Notes: generated by a model from the sequence alone, not told the origin. 46,000 nt of DNA from Winogradskyella sp. (GCF_013042245.1 NZ_JABDQL010000125.1:1-46000); one strand, 5' to 3'; shown: positions 26,586-35,191, counted from the first letter of the stretch. Made by a program: numbers and translations.

Positions 26586-27977
26586 ATGATTAATACAGAC
26601 ACTATAGTTGCTTTAGCAACAGCTTCTGGTAATGGTGCTATTGCTATAATTAGACTTTCTGGTGAAGATGCTATTACCTTAGTTAACAGTCACTTTAAGT
26701 CAATTAAATCTAGTAAGTCACTATCCAAGCAAAAGACACACACTATTCATTTAGGTCATATTATTGATGGAGAGAGAACCTTAGATGAAGTATTGGTTTC
26801 AATTTTTAAAAACCCAAACTCTTATACCGGCGAAAACGTCGTGGAAATTTCTTGTCATGGTTCTGTATATATTCAACAAGAGATTATTCAGCTTTTTTTA
26901 AGAAGTGGTTGTCGCATGGCTGATGCGGGTGAGTTTACTATGCGTGCTTTTTTAAATGGGAAATTAGATTTAAGTCAAGCTGAAGCAGTAGCAGATTTAA
27001 TTGCTAGTGATAATGAAGCGTCTCATCAAATAGCAATGCAGCAAATGCGAGGTGGTTTCTCTTCAGAAATTGCAAATTTACGAGAAGAGTTGATGAATTT
27101 TGCTTCCTTAATTGAACTGGAATTAGATTTTGCTGAAGAGGATGTTGAATTTGCAGATAGACACCAGTTTAAGCAATTGATAGCGCGTATTAATTTTGTT
27201 TTAAAACGCCTCATAGATTCCTTTGCTGTTGGAAACGTTATTAAAAACGGAATTCCTGTAGCAATAGTTGGAGAACCCAACGTCGGTAAATCGACCTTAT
27301 TAAATGCCTTACTTAATGAAGAACGTGCTATTGTGAGTGATATTGCCGGCACGACAAGAGATACAATTGAAGACGAAATTTCCATTGGAGGTATTGGTTT
27401 TAGGTTTATTGATACTGCCGGAATACGAGACACTAAAGACATTGTAGAAAGTATAGGTATTAAAAAGACATTTGAAAAAATTGAACAAGCCCAAGTAGTC
27501 ATTTATCTATTTGATTCCCAACTCTCAATAAATAACGTAGAAAATGTAACAATTGAGATTGCAAAAATTCGAAATAAATATCCACAGAAACCTTTATTAG
27601 TTATAGCTAATAAAATAGATACATTATCTGATGATGATTTAGCCAAAATTTATTCCATAATTCCTGATGTAAAATTACTTTCGGCAAAAACAGGATTTGG
27701 AGTTGAACAGCTTAATAGGTCGCTTCTAAATTTAGTAAATACAGGAGCGCTAAGAAATAATGAAACTATCGTGACCAATACAAGACATTATGATGCTCTA
27801 CTTAAGGCTCAAGAAGCCATACAAAAAGTGAATTACGCTTTAGATTCTGGTCTTTCAGGAGATTTAATGGCTATTGATATTCGTGATACATTATATCATT
27901 TTGGAGAGATTACTGGCGAAATTACTACGGATGATTTACTAGGAAATATTTTTGCTAATTTCTGTATCGGAAAGTAA
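26586..27977 (+). CDS. mnmE: tRNA modification GTPase MnmE
   Basis: MnmE works with MnmG to place carboxymethylaminomethyl groups on U34 of tRNAs reading NNA/NNG. The 463 residues comprise an N-terminal folate-binding domain (1-118), helical segments, and an inserted G domain: G1 GEPNVGKS (about 229-236), TTRDTIEDE, G3 DTAGIRDT and G4 NKID. The family's C-terminal FCIGK is complete. The last 16 bases of the gene, with the first two bases of the stop codon, form one copy of the 18-bp att repeat, so the inserted element leaves the protein intact. Confidence 0.98.
   Translation: MINTDTIVALATASGNGAIAIIRLSGEDAITLVNSHFKSIKSSKSLSKQKTHTIHLGHIIDGERTLDEVLVSIFKNPNSYTGENVVEISCHGSVYIQQEIIQLFLRSGCRMADAGEFTMRAFLNGKLDLSQAEAVADLIASDNEASHQIAMQQMRGGFSSEIANLREELMNFASLIELELDFAEEDVEFADRHQFKQLIARINFVLKRLIDSFAVGNVIKNGIPVAIVGEPNVGKSTLLNALLNEERAIVSDIAGTTRDTIEDEISIGGIGFRFIDTAGIRDTKDIVESIGIKKTFEKIEQAQVVIYLFDSQLSINNVENVTIEIAKIRNKYPQKPLLVIANKIDTLSDDDLAKIYSIIPDVKLLSAKTGFGVEQLNRSLLNLVNTGALRNNETIVTNTRHYDALLKAQEAIQKVNYALDSGLSGDLMAIDIRDTLYHFGEITGEITTDDLLGNIFANFCIGK
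27959..27976. repeat. attL of the mnmE element
   Basis: TTTCTGTATCGGAAAGTA includes the last codons of mnmE and two bases of its stop. The copy at 36516-36533 differs only at the fourth base (T for C). Confidence 0.85.
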
Positions 27978-28102
27978 CCACCACAAAACAAACATTCAGA
28001 AAACATACTAAAAACTACTACTAAGCCCTTTTATTAGCGCTTTTTGTTTGCAGTAAAGATACTATTTACTATGTAATGTTATGCGTTTATTCGGTGCAAA
28101 TT

Positions 28103-28138
28103 TGTACCTTTGTTGTACCTTTATGCAGTTGAGGTACA
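28103..28138. promoter_or_regulatory. Left arm-type repeats and overlapping -7 box
   Basis: TGTACC occurs at 28103-28108 and 28114-28119 (11 bp apart), with an inverted copy GGTACA at 28133-28138. The first copy overlaps a perfect Bacteroidota -7 box TACCTTTG (28104-28111). A protein bound at the repeats would thus cover the likely promoter of the xis-like gene and perhaps int. The same pair with the same spacing occurs near attR. Confidence 0.65.
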
Positions 28139-28212
28139 AAAAACGGGTTTAACCCTTTTTATTTTGCACTTAATTGCACTTAAATATACTTAATGACATT
28201 TAAAGCTATCAA

Positions 28213-28767
28213 ATGAGCAGTAAAATTGAGGTACAACGTATTTGCCAGTATTGTGAACAGGAATTTACAGCCCGTACAACGGTAACTAAATACTGTTCCC
28301 ATAAGTGCAGCCAAAGAGCATACAAAGCCCGTAAACGAGCCGAAAAGGTTAAGCAGTCAAATACAGAAACCACACAAATAAAAAACCAACCTATTGAGCA
28401 ACTGAAAGCAAAAGAGTTTTTAACTGTTCGTGAAGTAGCCCAATTATTAAACTGTTCAGTACGTTCAGCATACTATTACATTGAAAGCGGTACTATTTCA
28501 GCCGTGAACTTGGGGCAAAGAATGACAAGGGTAAAGCGTTCTGAAATTGATAAACTGTTTCAAAGCAATAGCCAACCCCAAACAAAAGAAGTTGAACCCA
28601 TACAATACGATATTAAAGACTGTTACACCTTAACAGAGGTGCAGGACAAATACAAGGTTTCTGAAAGTGCCGTACAGCAGTTAATCAAAAGAAACAACAT
28701 ACCCAAAATAAAAAAAGGTTGGTACGCTTATGTACCCAAACAGATTATTGATGAATTATTGACGTAA
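28213..28767 (+). CDS. Excisionase-like protein with Zn-ribbon and two HTH_17 domains
   Basis: The 184 residues contain an N-terminal zinc-ribbon-like segment (CQYCEQEF, then YCSHKCSQRAYKARKR, about 11-43). Two MerR/excisionase-type helix-turn-helix units follow: FLTVREVAQLLNCSVRSAYY (about 73-92) and CYTLTEVQDKYKVSESAVQQ (about 138-157). It lies directly before the integrase gene in the same direction, where recombination directionality factors often sit, so it probably controls excision and transcription. The double HTH joined to a zinc ribbon is distinctive. A decayed relative lies just outside attR (36753-37136). Confidence 0.8.
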   Translation: MSSKIEVQRICQYCEQEFTARTTVTKYCSHKCSQRAYKARKRAEKVKQSNTETTQIKNQPIEQLKAKEFLTVREVAQLLNCSVRSAYYYIESGTISAVNLGQRMTRVKRSEIDKLFQSNSQPQTKEVEPIQYDIKDCYTLTEVQDKYKVSESAVQQLIKRNNIPKIKKGWYAYVPKQIIDELLT

Positions 28768-28786
28768 AAAAAAGTTTTTTTCAGCC

Positions 28787-28810
28787 GTTCACATTTTTCA
28801 CGGTTTTCAC
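28787..28810. promoter_or_regulatory. Triple TTCAC repeat upstream of int, 9-bp period
   Basis: GTTCAC (28787), TTTCAC (28796) and TTTCAC (28805) follow each other at exactly 9-bp steps and end 17 bp before the integrase start. The same pentamer and the same period recur at 32634-32683, so one element-encoded protein may bind both. Confidence 0.5.
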
Positions 28811-28827
28811 AAATAGCATAAAAGACA

Positions 28828-29985
28828 ATGGCAACAAAAGTAAGTTTAAGACAAAAGAAAATAAGCAAGGGGCGTAAAAGCCTGTACCTTGACTTTTACC
28901 CACCCATACCACACCCCGAAACAGGCGAACCCACACGCAGGGAGTTTTTAGGGCTTTATATTTATGAGAAAACTAAAATACCTATTGATAAACAGCACAA
29001 TACTGAAACCTTGAAAATAGGCGAAAGCATACGCCAAAAGCGTGAAAACTTTTTAAACAAGCCTGAAATTTACAGCCAGTATGAAAAGGAACAATTAAGG
29101 TTAAAGGAATTAGGCGAACAATGTTTTATTGAATACTTCACTAAGTTAGCCAACAAACGTAAAGGCAGTAACCGTTTAAGTTGGGTTTCAGCACTCAAAT
29201 ACCTTGATACCTTTACAAATGGCAGTTTAAAGTTTGCCGACCTCAACCAAAAGTTTTTAGAGGACTTTAAAGAACACCTACTTACAACCAAAAGCAAAAG
29301 GAGTAACAAAACAACCCTTTCACAAAATTCAGCCGTTTCGTATTTCAATAAGGTTAAAGCTGCATTAAAACAAGCCTACACAGACGGTATTTTGCAATAT
29401 GACCTAAACGCCAAAGTAAAGCCCATAAAAGCAGCCGAAACAAGGCGTCAATACTTAACCCTTGAAGAACTCAATAAACTTGTTAAAACTTCTTGTAATA
29501 ATGTTCTGTTGAAACGTGCAGCCCTCTTTTCAGCACTTACAGGGTTGAGGTTTTCAGACATTAAAAAAATGACTTGGGGCGAACTGGAATACATAAGCGG
29601 GCAAGGGTATAGAATAAATTTTGACCAAAAGAAAACAAAAGGGGTTGAATACTATGATATTTCAGAACAAGCATACAGCTTTACAGAGGGTTCAGAAAAC
29701 CCAAAGGATATGCCACAGGATAAACCCGTTTTTGATGGGCTTAAATATTCAGCCTATCATAACAAACACCTATTTCAATGGATTGGAGCAGCAGGAATAA
29801 CTAAGGATATTACCTTTCATTGTTTCAGACATACGTTTGCCACCTTGCAACTGTTTAATGGCACGGACATTTACACTGTTTCCAAAATGTTAGGACATAA
29901 AGACCTGAAAACAACGCAGGTTTACGCCAAAATAGTTGACGAAGCCAAACGAACAGCAGCCAATAAAATTAAACTAGATATGTAA
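28828..29985 (+). CDS. int: Tyrosine recombinase/integrase
   Basis: At 385 residues this is a full-length Bacteroidota-type integrase: arm-binding domain (about 1-95), SAM-like core-binding domain (about 105-200) and catalytic domain (about 210-385). Catalytic residues are present: Arg in TGLRFSD (near 238), HCFRH (near 331), His in [10 protein letters not shown] and the nucleophile in QVYAK (near 365). It should recombine the 18-bp mnmE site. It is preceded by a 9-bp-period repeat and shares a 16-bp leader-plus-start sequence (28815-28830) with the next gene. Confidence 0.96.
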   Translation: MATKVSLRQKKISKGRKSLYLDFYPPIPHPETGEPTRREFLGLYIYEKTKIPIDKQHNTETLKIGESIRQKRENFLNKPEIYSQYEKEQLRLKELGEQCFIEYFTKLANKRKGSNRLSWVSALKYLDTFTNGSLKFADLNQKFLEDFKEHLLTTKSKRSNKTTLSQNSAVSYFNKVKAALKQAYTDGILQYDLNAKVKPIKAAETRRQYLTLEELNKLVKTSCNNVLLKRAALFSALTGLRFSDIKKMTWGELEYISGQGYRINFDQKKTKGVEYYDISEQAYSFTEGSENPKDMPQDKPVFDGLKYSAYHNKHLFQWIGAAGITKDITFHCFRHTFATLQLFNGTDIYTVSKMLGHKDLKTTQVYAKIVDEAKRTAANKIKLDM

Positions 29986-30006
29986 CCACTTTAAGCATAA
30001 AAGACA

Positions 30007-30840
30007 ATGAGAGATTATCTATTTACTGTAAATAAAGAAAATGCATTTGACCTACAAAAAAAATTTAACCTGAATGATTTTGATACGGATTATTTATATC
30101 GAAACTTTTGGCCAATAATAGTTTTGACGGATATTTCAACAAATGAATTTCAAAATTTACTATTGAAAGAAAAAAAAGCATTTATTTCTAAAAGAAAAAA
30201 ATTTGTTTTTAAAATATTTAAAAGAGATTATTTGGATTATTTGATTTACGAATTAAATAATTATTTAGACAATATAAATAAAGGTAAAACTAAAGTATAC
30301 GACAAAATTGACGAAACATATTTTCATTGGTTCAAATTGAAGTTAGATATTAAAAGCTACACATTACTGCTATCTAAAAAAGACATTACAGATTTAGAGA
30401 TATATTTTATCGATTTATTGAATATTATTGAAGTGTTTATTTCAGAAAATGAAACCTTACCACCTCAACAAACCGAAAAGCCAAAGTCTGAACAGGAAGC
30501 CCCACAAACATTTGACGAACTCTTTTACAATATTGAGTTGGTGCAACCGTCTATTGATATTTTAAAGGAAATTGAACCGCCTTTAATTGATACCGATTAC
30601 AATTACATAGGGAAGTTGAAAGGTATTATTTGCGTATGGATTGATGAACTACAAAGGCAGGGTATTGTAAAACATTATTCAGACAGAAAAATATTTGCTT
30701 CATTGATACCACAAAAAATAAAGCGGTTTTCTATTGATGAAAGTATGTTTGGTAAATACCAAAGTAAAGCCGAAAACAATTACAGAACAGATATTAAAAC
30801 AAAAGTTTCTAAAATAAAACTTTCCCAAAATTCCCACTAA
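30007..30840 (+). CDS. Unknown mobile-element protein, mosaic composition
   Basis: I do not recognise the 277-residue product as a whole. Residues 1-155 are Lys/Asn/Ile-rich and AT-rich in DNA. A Pro/Gln/Glu linker (LPPQQTEKPKSEQEAPQ, about 156-172) leads to a C-terminal domain (about 175-277; GKLKGIICVWIDELQRQGIV, then FGKYQSKAENNYR) with codon use like the rest of the element. The two halves look joined from different sources. RteC-like regulators of Bacteroides elements have a comparable C-terminus, but I cannot confirm it. It follows int by 21 bp, so it is probably co-transcribed. No membrane segment. Confidence 0.7.
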   Translation: MRDYLFTVNKENAFDLQKKFNLNDFDTDYLYRNFWPIIVLTDISTNEFQNLLLKEKKAFISKRKKFVFKIFKRDYLDYLIYELNNYLDNINKGKTKVYDKIDETYFHWFKLKLDIKSYTLLLSKKDITDLEIYFIDLLNIIEVFISENETLPPQQTEKPKSEQEAPQTFDELFYNIELVQPSIDILKEIEPPLIDTDYNYIGKLKGIICVWIDELQRQGIVKHYSDRKIFASLIPQKIKRFSIDESMFGKYQSKAENNYRTDIKTKVSKIKLSQNSH

Positions 30841-30853
30841 GGAAAGCAGGGAA
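30822..30853. promoter_or_regulatory. Symmetric TTCCC/GGGAA dyad, 9-bp period
   Basis: TTCCC at 30822 and 30831, AGGAA at 30840 (one mismatch) and GGGAA at 30849 are spaced exactly 9 bp and form a dyad centred at 30837.5. It overlaps the stop codon of the previous gene and precedes the HTH gene at 30901, so it may be an operator or an element-specific binding site. Confidence 0.45.
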
Positions 30854-30900
30854 AATTGAACCTATAAATAGCGGTTTGTTTGTATCAAAATTTATTTGAT

Positions 30901-31251
30901 ATGGACAAAACAGTATTTATTTCGTTGCCGATTGAGGACTTACAAACGGTAATTATTGATTGCGTTAATTCCTGTTTAAAAAACAATACACAGGAAAGCA
31001 AAACACCCACCGAACAGCCTGAACAACTATTAACTATTCAGGAAGCTGCACAATTTCTAAACCTTACAGTACCTACCATTTACAGCAAGGTAAGTAAAGG
31101 CGAATTACCCGTTATGAAAAGAAGCAAACGACTGTACTTTTCCAGCGTCGAACTTATGGAGTACCTCAAAGAGGGGCGTAAAAAGTCAAACGCTGAAATT
31201 GAGCAGGAAGCAAACGCCTATTTGTCTAACAATAGAAAAGGGTTGAAGTAA
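30901..31251 (+). CDS. HTH_17/excisionase-family DNA-binding protein
   Basis: Starting at ATG 30901 the product has 116 residues; a TTG start seven codons earlier is possible but less likely. The centre holds a MerR/excisionase-type winged helix: LLTIQEAAQFLNLTVPTIYS, then GELPVMKRSKRLYF, followed by a basic, Glu-rich tail. Such proteins are standard in Bacteroidota integrative elements, as excision or regulatory factors or as controllers of the replication genes that follow. The stop overlaps the next start (TAATG), so this gene begins a tightly packed unit running to 32629. Confidence 0.82.
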   Translation: MDKTVFISLPIEDLQTVIIDCVNSCLKNNTQESKTPTEQPEQLLTIQEAAQFLNLTVPTIYSKVSKGELPVMKRSKRLYFSSVELMEYLKEGRKKSNAEIEQEANAYLSNNRKGLK

Positions 31252-31550
31252 TGGAAAGCACCAATAACAACAACCCTTTACATAAAAGACAGGGTAAAGA
31301 TACGGACTTTAAAAGCCAACTGAAAACCATATTTCAGTATTTACAGGAACACATTGCCACAGCTTCAATGGTTTCGGCTGCAACTGGAATACCTCAAAAG
31401 AATATTTGCAGGTACAAACGTGATTTAGAAAAGGCAGGGCGACTTTGGGAAATTGAAAAGAGGCTATGTAAACAAACAGGCTTCAAAGTGTGGTACTTAA
31501 CCACCAACCCCGAACAAGCCCCATTTAACAACCAATTAAACCTTTTCTGA
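31251..31550 (+). CDS. Small HTH protein
   Basis: This 99-residue protein overlaps the preceding gene by 1 bp and precedes the helicase gene by 2 bp. A helix-turn-helix-like stretch is visible at about 35-60 (ATASMVSAATGIPQKNICRY), followed by a basic helix (KRDLEKAGRLWEIEKR) and a beta-wing-like end. Proteins of this shape accompany RepA/primase modules in Bacteroidota elements. DNA binding is likely; its exact role is not identifiable. Confidence 0.75.
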   Translation: MESTNNNNPLHKRQGKDTDFKSQLKTIFQYLQEHIATASMVSAATGIPQKNICRYKRDLEKAGRLWEIEKRLCKQTGFKVWYLTTNPEQAPFNNQLNLF

Positions 31551-31552
31551 AT

Positions 31553-32629
31553 ATGAAAGCAATAAAGATAAACCCACAGTTTGAGGACTTGCAGCCCATA
31601 ACGGCAAAGGAAATAAACGACCATGTTCAGGACATTAAAAAAGAACTGGAAAATAAGAAGCAGGATAAAGGGCTTTTTAAAGTAAAGACAGCCAACGAAT
31701 GGTTGGAACAAGCCAAAACAACCCCAATACCCGAAATGTTATTTGGCGAATTTTGGCACGAAAATGAAATATGTATTCTGTTTGCAGATAGTAATTTAGG
31801 AAAGTCAATTTTAGCCGTGCAAATAGCCGATAGCATAAGCAAAAGCGAACCAATAAGAGGGTTTAAACTCGAAGCAAAGAAACAACCAATTTTATACTTT
31901 GATTTTGAGCTTTCAGCCAAACAATTTGAAGTAAGATATTCTGTAAAAAGTGAAACCGAAAAAGTATTTGAAAATCATTATTCCTTTGATGATAATTTTA
32001 AACGAATAGAAATAAACCCCGAAGCAGAAATTCCAACGGAAACAACTTTTGAAAATTATCTTAATCAATCATTAGAGCAAAGCATAACCGAAACAGGGAC
32101 TAAAATCTTAATCATTGACAATATTACATACCTCAAAAACGAAACAGAACGTTCAAAAGATGCTTTACCCTTAATGAAATATTTAAAGGCGTTAAAAAGC
32201 AAATACGGGCTTTCAATATTAGCACTTGCACACACACCAAAACGAGATTTGAGCCGACCAATTACCCAAAATGATTTAGGAGGCAGTAAGATGCTTTACA
32301 ATTTTATAGACAGTTGTTTTGCTATTGGGCAAAGTAATACGGATAAAAGCATACGATACATAAAGCAGATAAAAGCACGTAATACAGCAATGATTTACGA
32401 TACTGAAAACGTGATTGTATGCCAGCTTGATAAGCCGTACAATTTCCTTGCATTTGAATTTTTAGACTTTGGAGCAGAACGGGAACACTTAAAAAATATA
32501 ACAGAAAAAGACCGTGAAAGCCTAATTGAACAAGCTAAGGAATTAAGCGAAAAAGGACATTCGCAAAGGAGTATTTCAAAGGAATTAAGTATTTCGCTTG
32601 GAGCAGTAAATAAATACCTAAAAATGTAA
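31553..32629 (+). CDS. RepA-like AAA/RecA-fold helicase ATPase
   Basis: This 358-residue ATPase resembles the hexameric RepA helicases of small plasmids. Walker A is FADSNLGKS (about 79-87), with the usual Gly replaced by Asn in the middle. Walker B is ILIIDNITYL (near 184), followed by SILALAHTPKRD (near 222) as the sensor/arginine region. The C-terminus adds an HTH (SQRSISKELSISLGAVNKYL) that could bind the element's own origin. With the next gene it forms a probable replication module, meaning the excised circle may replicate. The frame runs directly into a six-unit repeat array. Confidence 0.87.
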   Translation: MKAIKINPQFEDLQPITAKEINDHVQDIKKELENKKQDKGLFKVKTANEWLEQAKTTPIPEMLFGEFWHENEICILFADSNLGKSILAVQIADSISKSEPIRGFKLEAKKQPILYFDFELSAKQFEVRYSVKSETEKVFENHYSFDDNFKRIEINPEAEIPTETTFENYLNQSLEQSITETGTKILIIDNITYLKNETERSKDALPLMKYLKALKSKYGLSILALAHTPKRDLSRPITQNDLGGSKMLYNFIDSCFAIGQSNTDKSIRYIKQIKARNTAMIYDTENVIVCQLDKPYNFLAFEFLDFGAEREHLKNITEKDRESLIEQAKELSEKGHSQRSISKELSISLGAVNKYLKM

Positions 32630-32633
32630 AAGC

Positions 32634-32683
32634 GTTCACACCGTTCACGATGTTCACACCTGAACACTATGAACACCGTGAAC
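32634..32683. repeat. Six-unit dyad array GTTCA x3 / TGAAC x3, 9-bp period
   Basis: GTTCA at 32634, 32643 and 32652 is followed by TGAAC at 32661, 32670 and 32679. All six units step by exactly 9 bp and the orientation flips at the centre (32658.5). It lies in the 71-bp gap between the helicase and primase-like genes. Candidate roles are an iteron-type replication origin, an operator, or, as RNA, a long hairpin between cistrons. Confidence 0.65.
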
Positions 32684-32700
32684 ACTAAAACAGTAAAAGA

Positions 32701-34128
32701 ATGAATACAAAACACAGATACATATTTGAAAAAGGAAGTAAAAAGCACCGTTGCCCGAATTGTGATAAAAAACGCTTTGTAAGGTACATTGATACGGAAA
32801 CAGGCGAACACTTACCCGAACATTACGGACGTTGCGACCGTGAAATAAATTGCCCACAGCAGGAATATAACAACCCTTATTTAGACGGTTACGCAAAAGC
32901 TATTTGGGAGCAGGAACAAGGCAATAAAACAGACTGGAAGCCACAGCACCCAAAAAGAATAAAGAAGCCCGTAAACAAGCCCAAAAGGGTATTTATTCCC
33001 GTTGAGGTATTCAACCGTACCCGTACAGAATATGAGCAGAATACATTTATTCAAAACCTACTTACACGGGTTGCATTTCCTTTTGAAGTGCAGGACATTG
33101 AAAAGGTTATTTCATTATATCATTTGGGAACAGTACAAAACGGTTACAGAGCAGGGGCAAATACATTTCCTTTTATTGATGTTCAGTGTAATGTTAGAGC
33201 CGTTCAGGTAAAGCAGTTTGACGAACAGAACCACACCACAGGCACGGACTTTTTACACTCAATAATTGAAAAGCACCATACCCGAAACAACAAGCCGTTG
33301 CCTGAATGGTTGGAAGCCTATAATAAGAACGAAACAAAGGTTTCCTGTTTGTTTGGCGAACACCTTTTAAGTAAATATCCATACAACCCCATTGCGTTGG
33401 TTGAAGCCCCTAAAACGGCTATTTACGGCACGTTGTATTTTGGTTTCCCTGAACAGCCTACAAACTTACTTTGGTTGGCAGTTTACAATTTAAGCAGCTT
33501 AAACCTCAACAAATGCAAAGCGTTAAAAAGCAGAAACGTTTATTTGTTTCCCGACTTATCAAAAGACGGCAAAGCCTTTGAGTTATGGAGCAGCAAAGCC
33601 ACCGAAATACAAAAACGTTTACAGGGTACATACTTTCACGTTTCGGACTTACTGGAACAGTTAGCCCCACAACAGGACAAAGAACAAGGCAAAGACATTG
33701 CAGACTATCTAATAAAACAGGATTGGCGACTATTCAGAAAGCAGGACATAAAAGAAGCACCACAGCCCGAACCTGAACCAGTTGAAACCTCAACCCGTGA
33801 AAAAAGTGAAGCCCTAAAAAAAACTTTTTTTTCGCAGCCTGAACCTAAACCCTTACCCAAAGTTGAGGTATTCCAACCTGAACCAATTATAAAGGAGCAG
33901 CCCGAAAACTGGGGCAATGATATTGCAGAACTTGAAACCTACTTTTCAGGTATTAAACTACCAACCCAACCCGTAAAGCTGAACAAATGCAGCACAATAA
34001 CGGATTGTTCCCTATTCATTGAAAGCCACTTTGCGACCGTGAAAGGAAACAACGGGAACAGAACCTTTTTACCGTACCTGAACAGATTGCAGGAACTCAA
34101 ACAAGTATTAACAACAAAATTTAATTAA
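32701..34128 (+). CDS. Zn-ribbon and Toprim/primase-like protein (DUF6371-type)
   Basis: The 475 residues start with a zinc-finger-like segment (CPNCDKKRF, then CDREINCPQQ, about 18-60), as in DnaG-type primases. A Toprim-like core follows: IALVEAPKTAIYG (near 230, with the acidic residue of Toprim motif 1) and VYLFPDLSKDGKAF (near 280, motif 2). This pattern matches DUF6371-type proteins of Bacteroidota elements. The C-terminus is Pro/Glu-rich (QPEPEPVETSTREKSE) and probably disordered, then ends in a short folded part. With the RepA-like ATPase it suggests primer synthesis for element replication. Catalysis is inferred. Confidence 0.78.
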   Translation: MNTKHRYIFEKGSKKHRCPNCDKKRFVRYIDTETGEHLPEHYGRCDREINCPQQEYNNPYLDGYAKAIWEQEQGNKTDWKPQHPKRIKKPVNKPKRVFIPVEVFNRTRTEYEQNTFIQNLLTRVAFPFEVQDIEKVISLYHLGTVQNGYRAGANTFPFIDVQCNVRAVQVKQFDEQNHTTGTDFLHSIIEKHHTRNNKPLPEWLEAYNKNETKVSCLFGEHLLSKYPYNPIALVEAPKTAIYGTLYFGFPEQPTNLLWLAVYNLSSLNLNKCKALKSRNVYLFPDLSKDGKAFELWSSKATEIQKRLQGTYFHVSDLLEQLAPQQDKEQGKDIADYLIKQDWRLFRKQDIKEAPQPEPEPVETSTREKSEALKKTFFSQPEPKPLPKVEVFQPEPIIKEQPENWGNDIAELETYFSGIKLPTQPVKLNKCSTITDCSLFIESHFATVKGNNGNRTFLPYLNRLQELKQVLTTKFN

Positions 34129-34129
34129 T

Positions 34130-34732
34130 ATGAATACAAAACAAGTACAGGCACTTGAAAGCTACTTTAAAACAGAAAACGAACATTGGAACGGTTACGC
34201 CTTTGAAATGATTTGTGAAGTATTACAAAAGGGAAATTTTGAAAACCCTGAAACACCCTTAAAGCTATTCAGCCAGTCTATTGACATTTTTACAGAACAC
34301 TTTGAAACACCCCTAAAAGCGGTACAGTTATTTGAGGCTGAAACGGACAAACAGAAAATTGACACCATCCAAAAGCTATTTGTATTTGAATGGGTTTTGA
34401 AGTATGTAAAGTATTCAGAATTTGAAAAGGCAGATACAGACGAAATAAAAGACCTTTTGAAAAGCCAAACAGAACGGCTTAAAGTTGAGGTAAACAAACA
34501 GCCTGAATACAATAAACCGTTGGTTGGCAGTATTCGAGATACGCTAAAAGATTTAATGCAAAAAGAACTTGAACAGTTACCCGAAACACTCAAAGACCTT
34601 GAACCAGTACAGCGTTTAAACGTCCTATGTAAGTTAATACCCTATGTTTTACCAAAGGTTGAAGCGGTACATTCAGAAAAGGGCGAACCCGAAACAGTAA
34701 ACAAAACCACGTTTTCAGGTTATCAATGGTAA
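34130..34732 (+). CDS. Unknown helical mobile-element protein
   Basis: This 200-residue protein starts 1 bp after the primase-like gene and has the same codon use, so it belongs to the replication unit. It is highly charged and almost wholly helical (LKDLMQKELEQLPETLKDLE, then RLNVLCKLIPYVLPKVEA). The 140-185 region resembles the helical segment found next to small-terminase or replication accessory proteins, but there is no diagnostic motif. No signal peptide or membrane helix. Function unknown. Confidence 0.75.
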   Translation: MNTKQVQALESYFKTENEHWNGYAFEMICEVLQKGNFENPETPLKLFSQSIDIFTEHFETPLKAVQLFEAETDKQKIDTIQKLFVFEWVLKYVKYSEFEKADTDEIKDLLKSQTERLKVEVNKQPEYNKPLVGSIRDTLKDLMQKELEQLPETLKDLEPVQRLNVLCKLIPYVLPKVEAVHSEKGEPETVNKTTFSGYQW

Positions 34733-34776
34733 GTAATGTTCTTTAATTATTTAGGTTTCATTTTAAGGAAAATAAG

Positions 34777-34784
34777 TAAATTTG
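34777..34784 (+). promoter_or_regulatory. -7 box of the first cargo gene
   Basis: TAAATTTG fits TAnnTTTG exactly and lies 24 bp before the ATG at 34809. The first cargo gene therefore seems to be expressed separately from the replication unit. Confidence 0.5.
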
Positions 34785-34808
34785 TAAAAACTAAACTATT
34801 TTTAAATA

Positions 34809-35168
34809 ATGAAAAATTTAATTATTCTTCTCATTTTTTTATTTCCTGCAATACTATTGAGCCAAAATTTTAATTATAAAGGCAAAGGTGCATTAATAAA
34901 TGCTGTTAACGGCAACATTGTAGAAGATGTTAATAGGACGTACTGGACAATTAAAAATGATACAATTAAACAATATTTAAACAAAAAAAGAACTAAACTA
35001 TTCGAAACAAATATTTTAGGTATTTCAGAAAATGATGATTGGAAAATAAAATGGACTTTGAAAACAGTTAATGAAAAAAAAGGAGAATTTCATTTAATAA
35101 AACAGGGAATAGATAAATTTACTGAAAAGAGTTATAAAACAGTTTACTATCTTTTTAGAGAAGAATAA
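34809..35168 (+). CDS. Small secreted protein of unknown function
   Basis: This 119-residue product has a clear signal peptide (MKNLIILLIFLFPAILLSQ), so the mature protein of about 100 residues is periplasmic or outer-membrane associated. The rest looks beta-rich (TYWTIKNDTIKQYL, then KTVYYLFREE), like a lipocalin-style or META-like small barrel, but no family is recognised. The DNA is more AT-rich than the replication genes and the gene has its own promoter, so it is probably accessory cargo acquired separately. Confidence 0.7.
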   Translation: MKNLIILLIFLFPAILLSQNFNYKGKGALINAVNGNIVEDVNRTYWTIKNDTIKQYLNKKRTKLFETNILGISENDDWKIKWTLKTVNEKKGEFHLIKQGIDKFTEKSYKTVYYLFREE

Positions 35169-35191
35169 CTTTTAATTGAAAATAGAATGCT

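Noticed and set aside
32395-32896. Minus-strand open frames across the helicase/primase junction
   Set aside because: They lie opposite well-supported genes and across the repeat array, and have no family features; they are antisense shadows.
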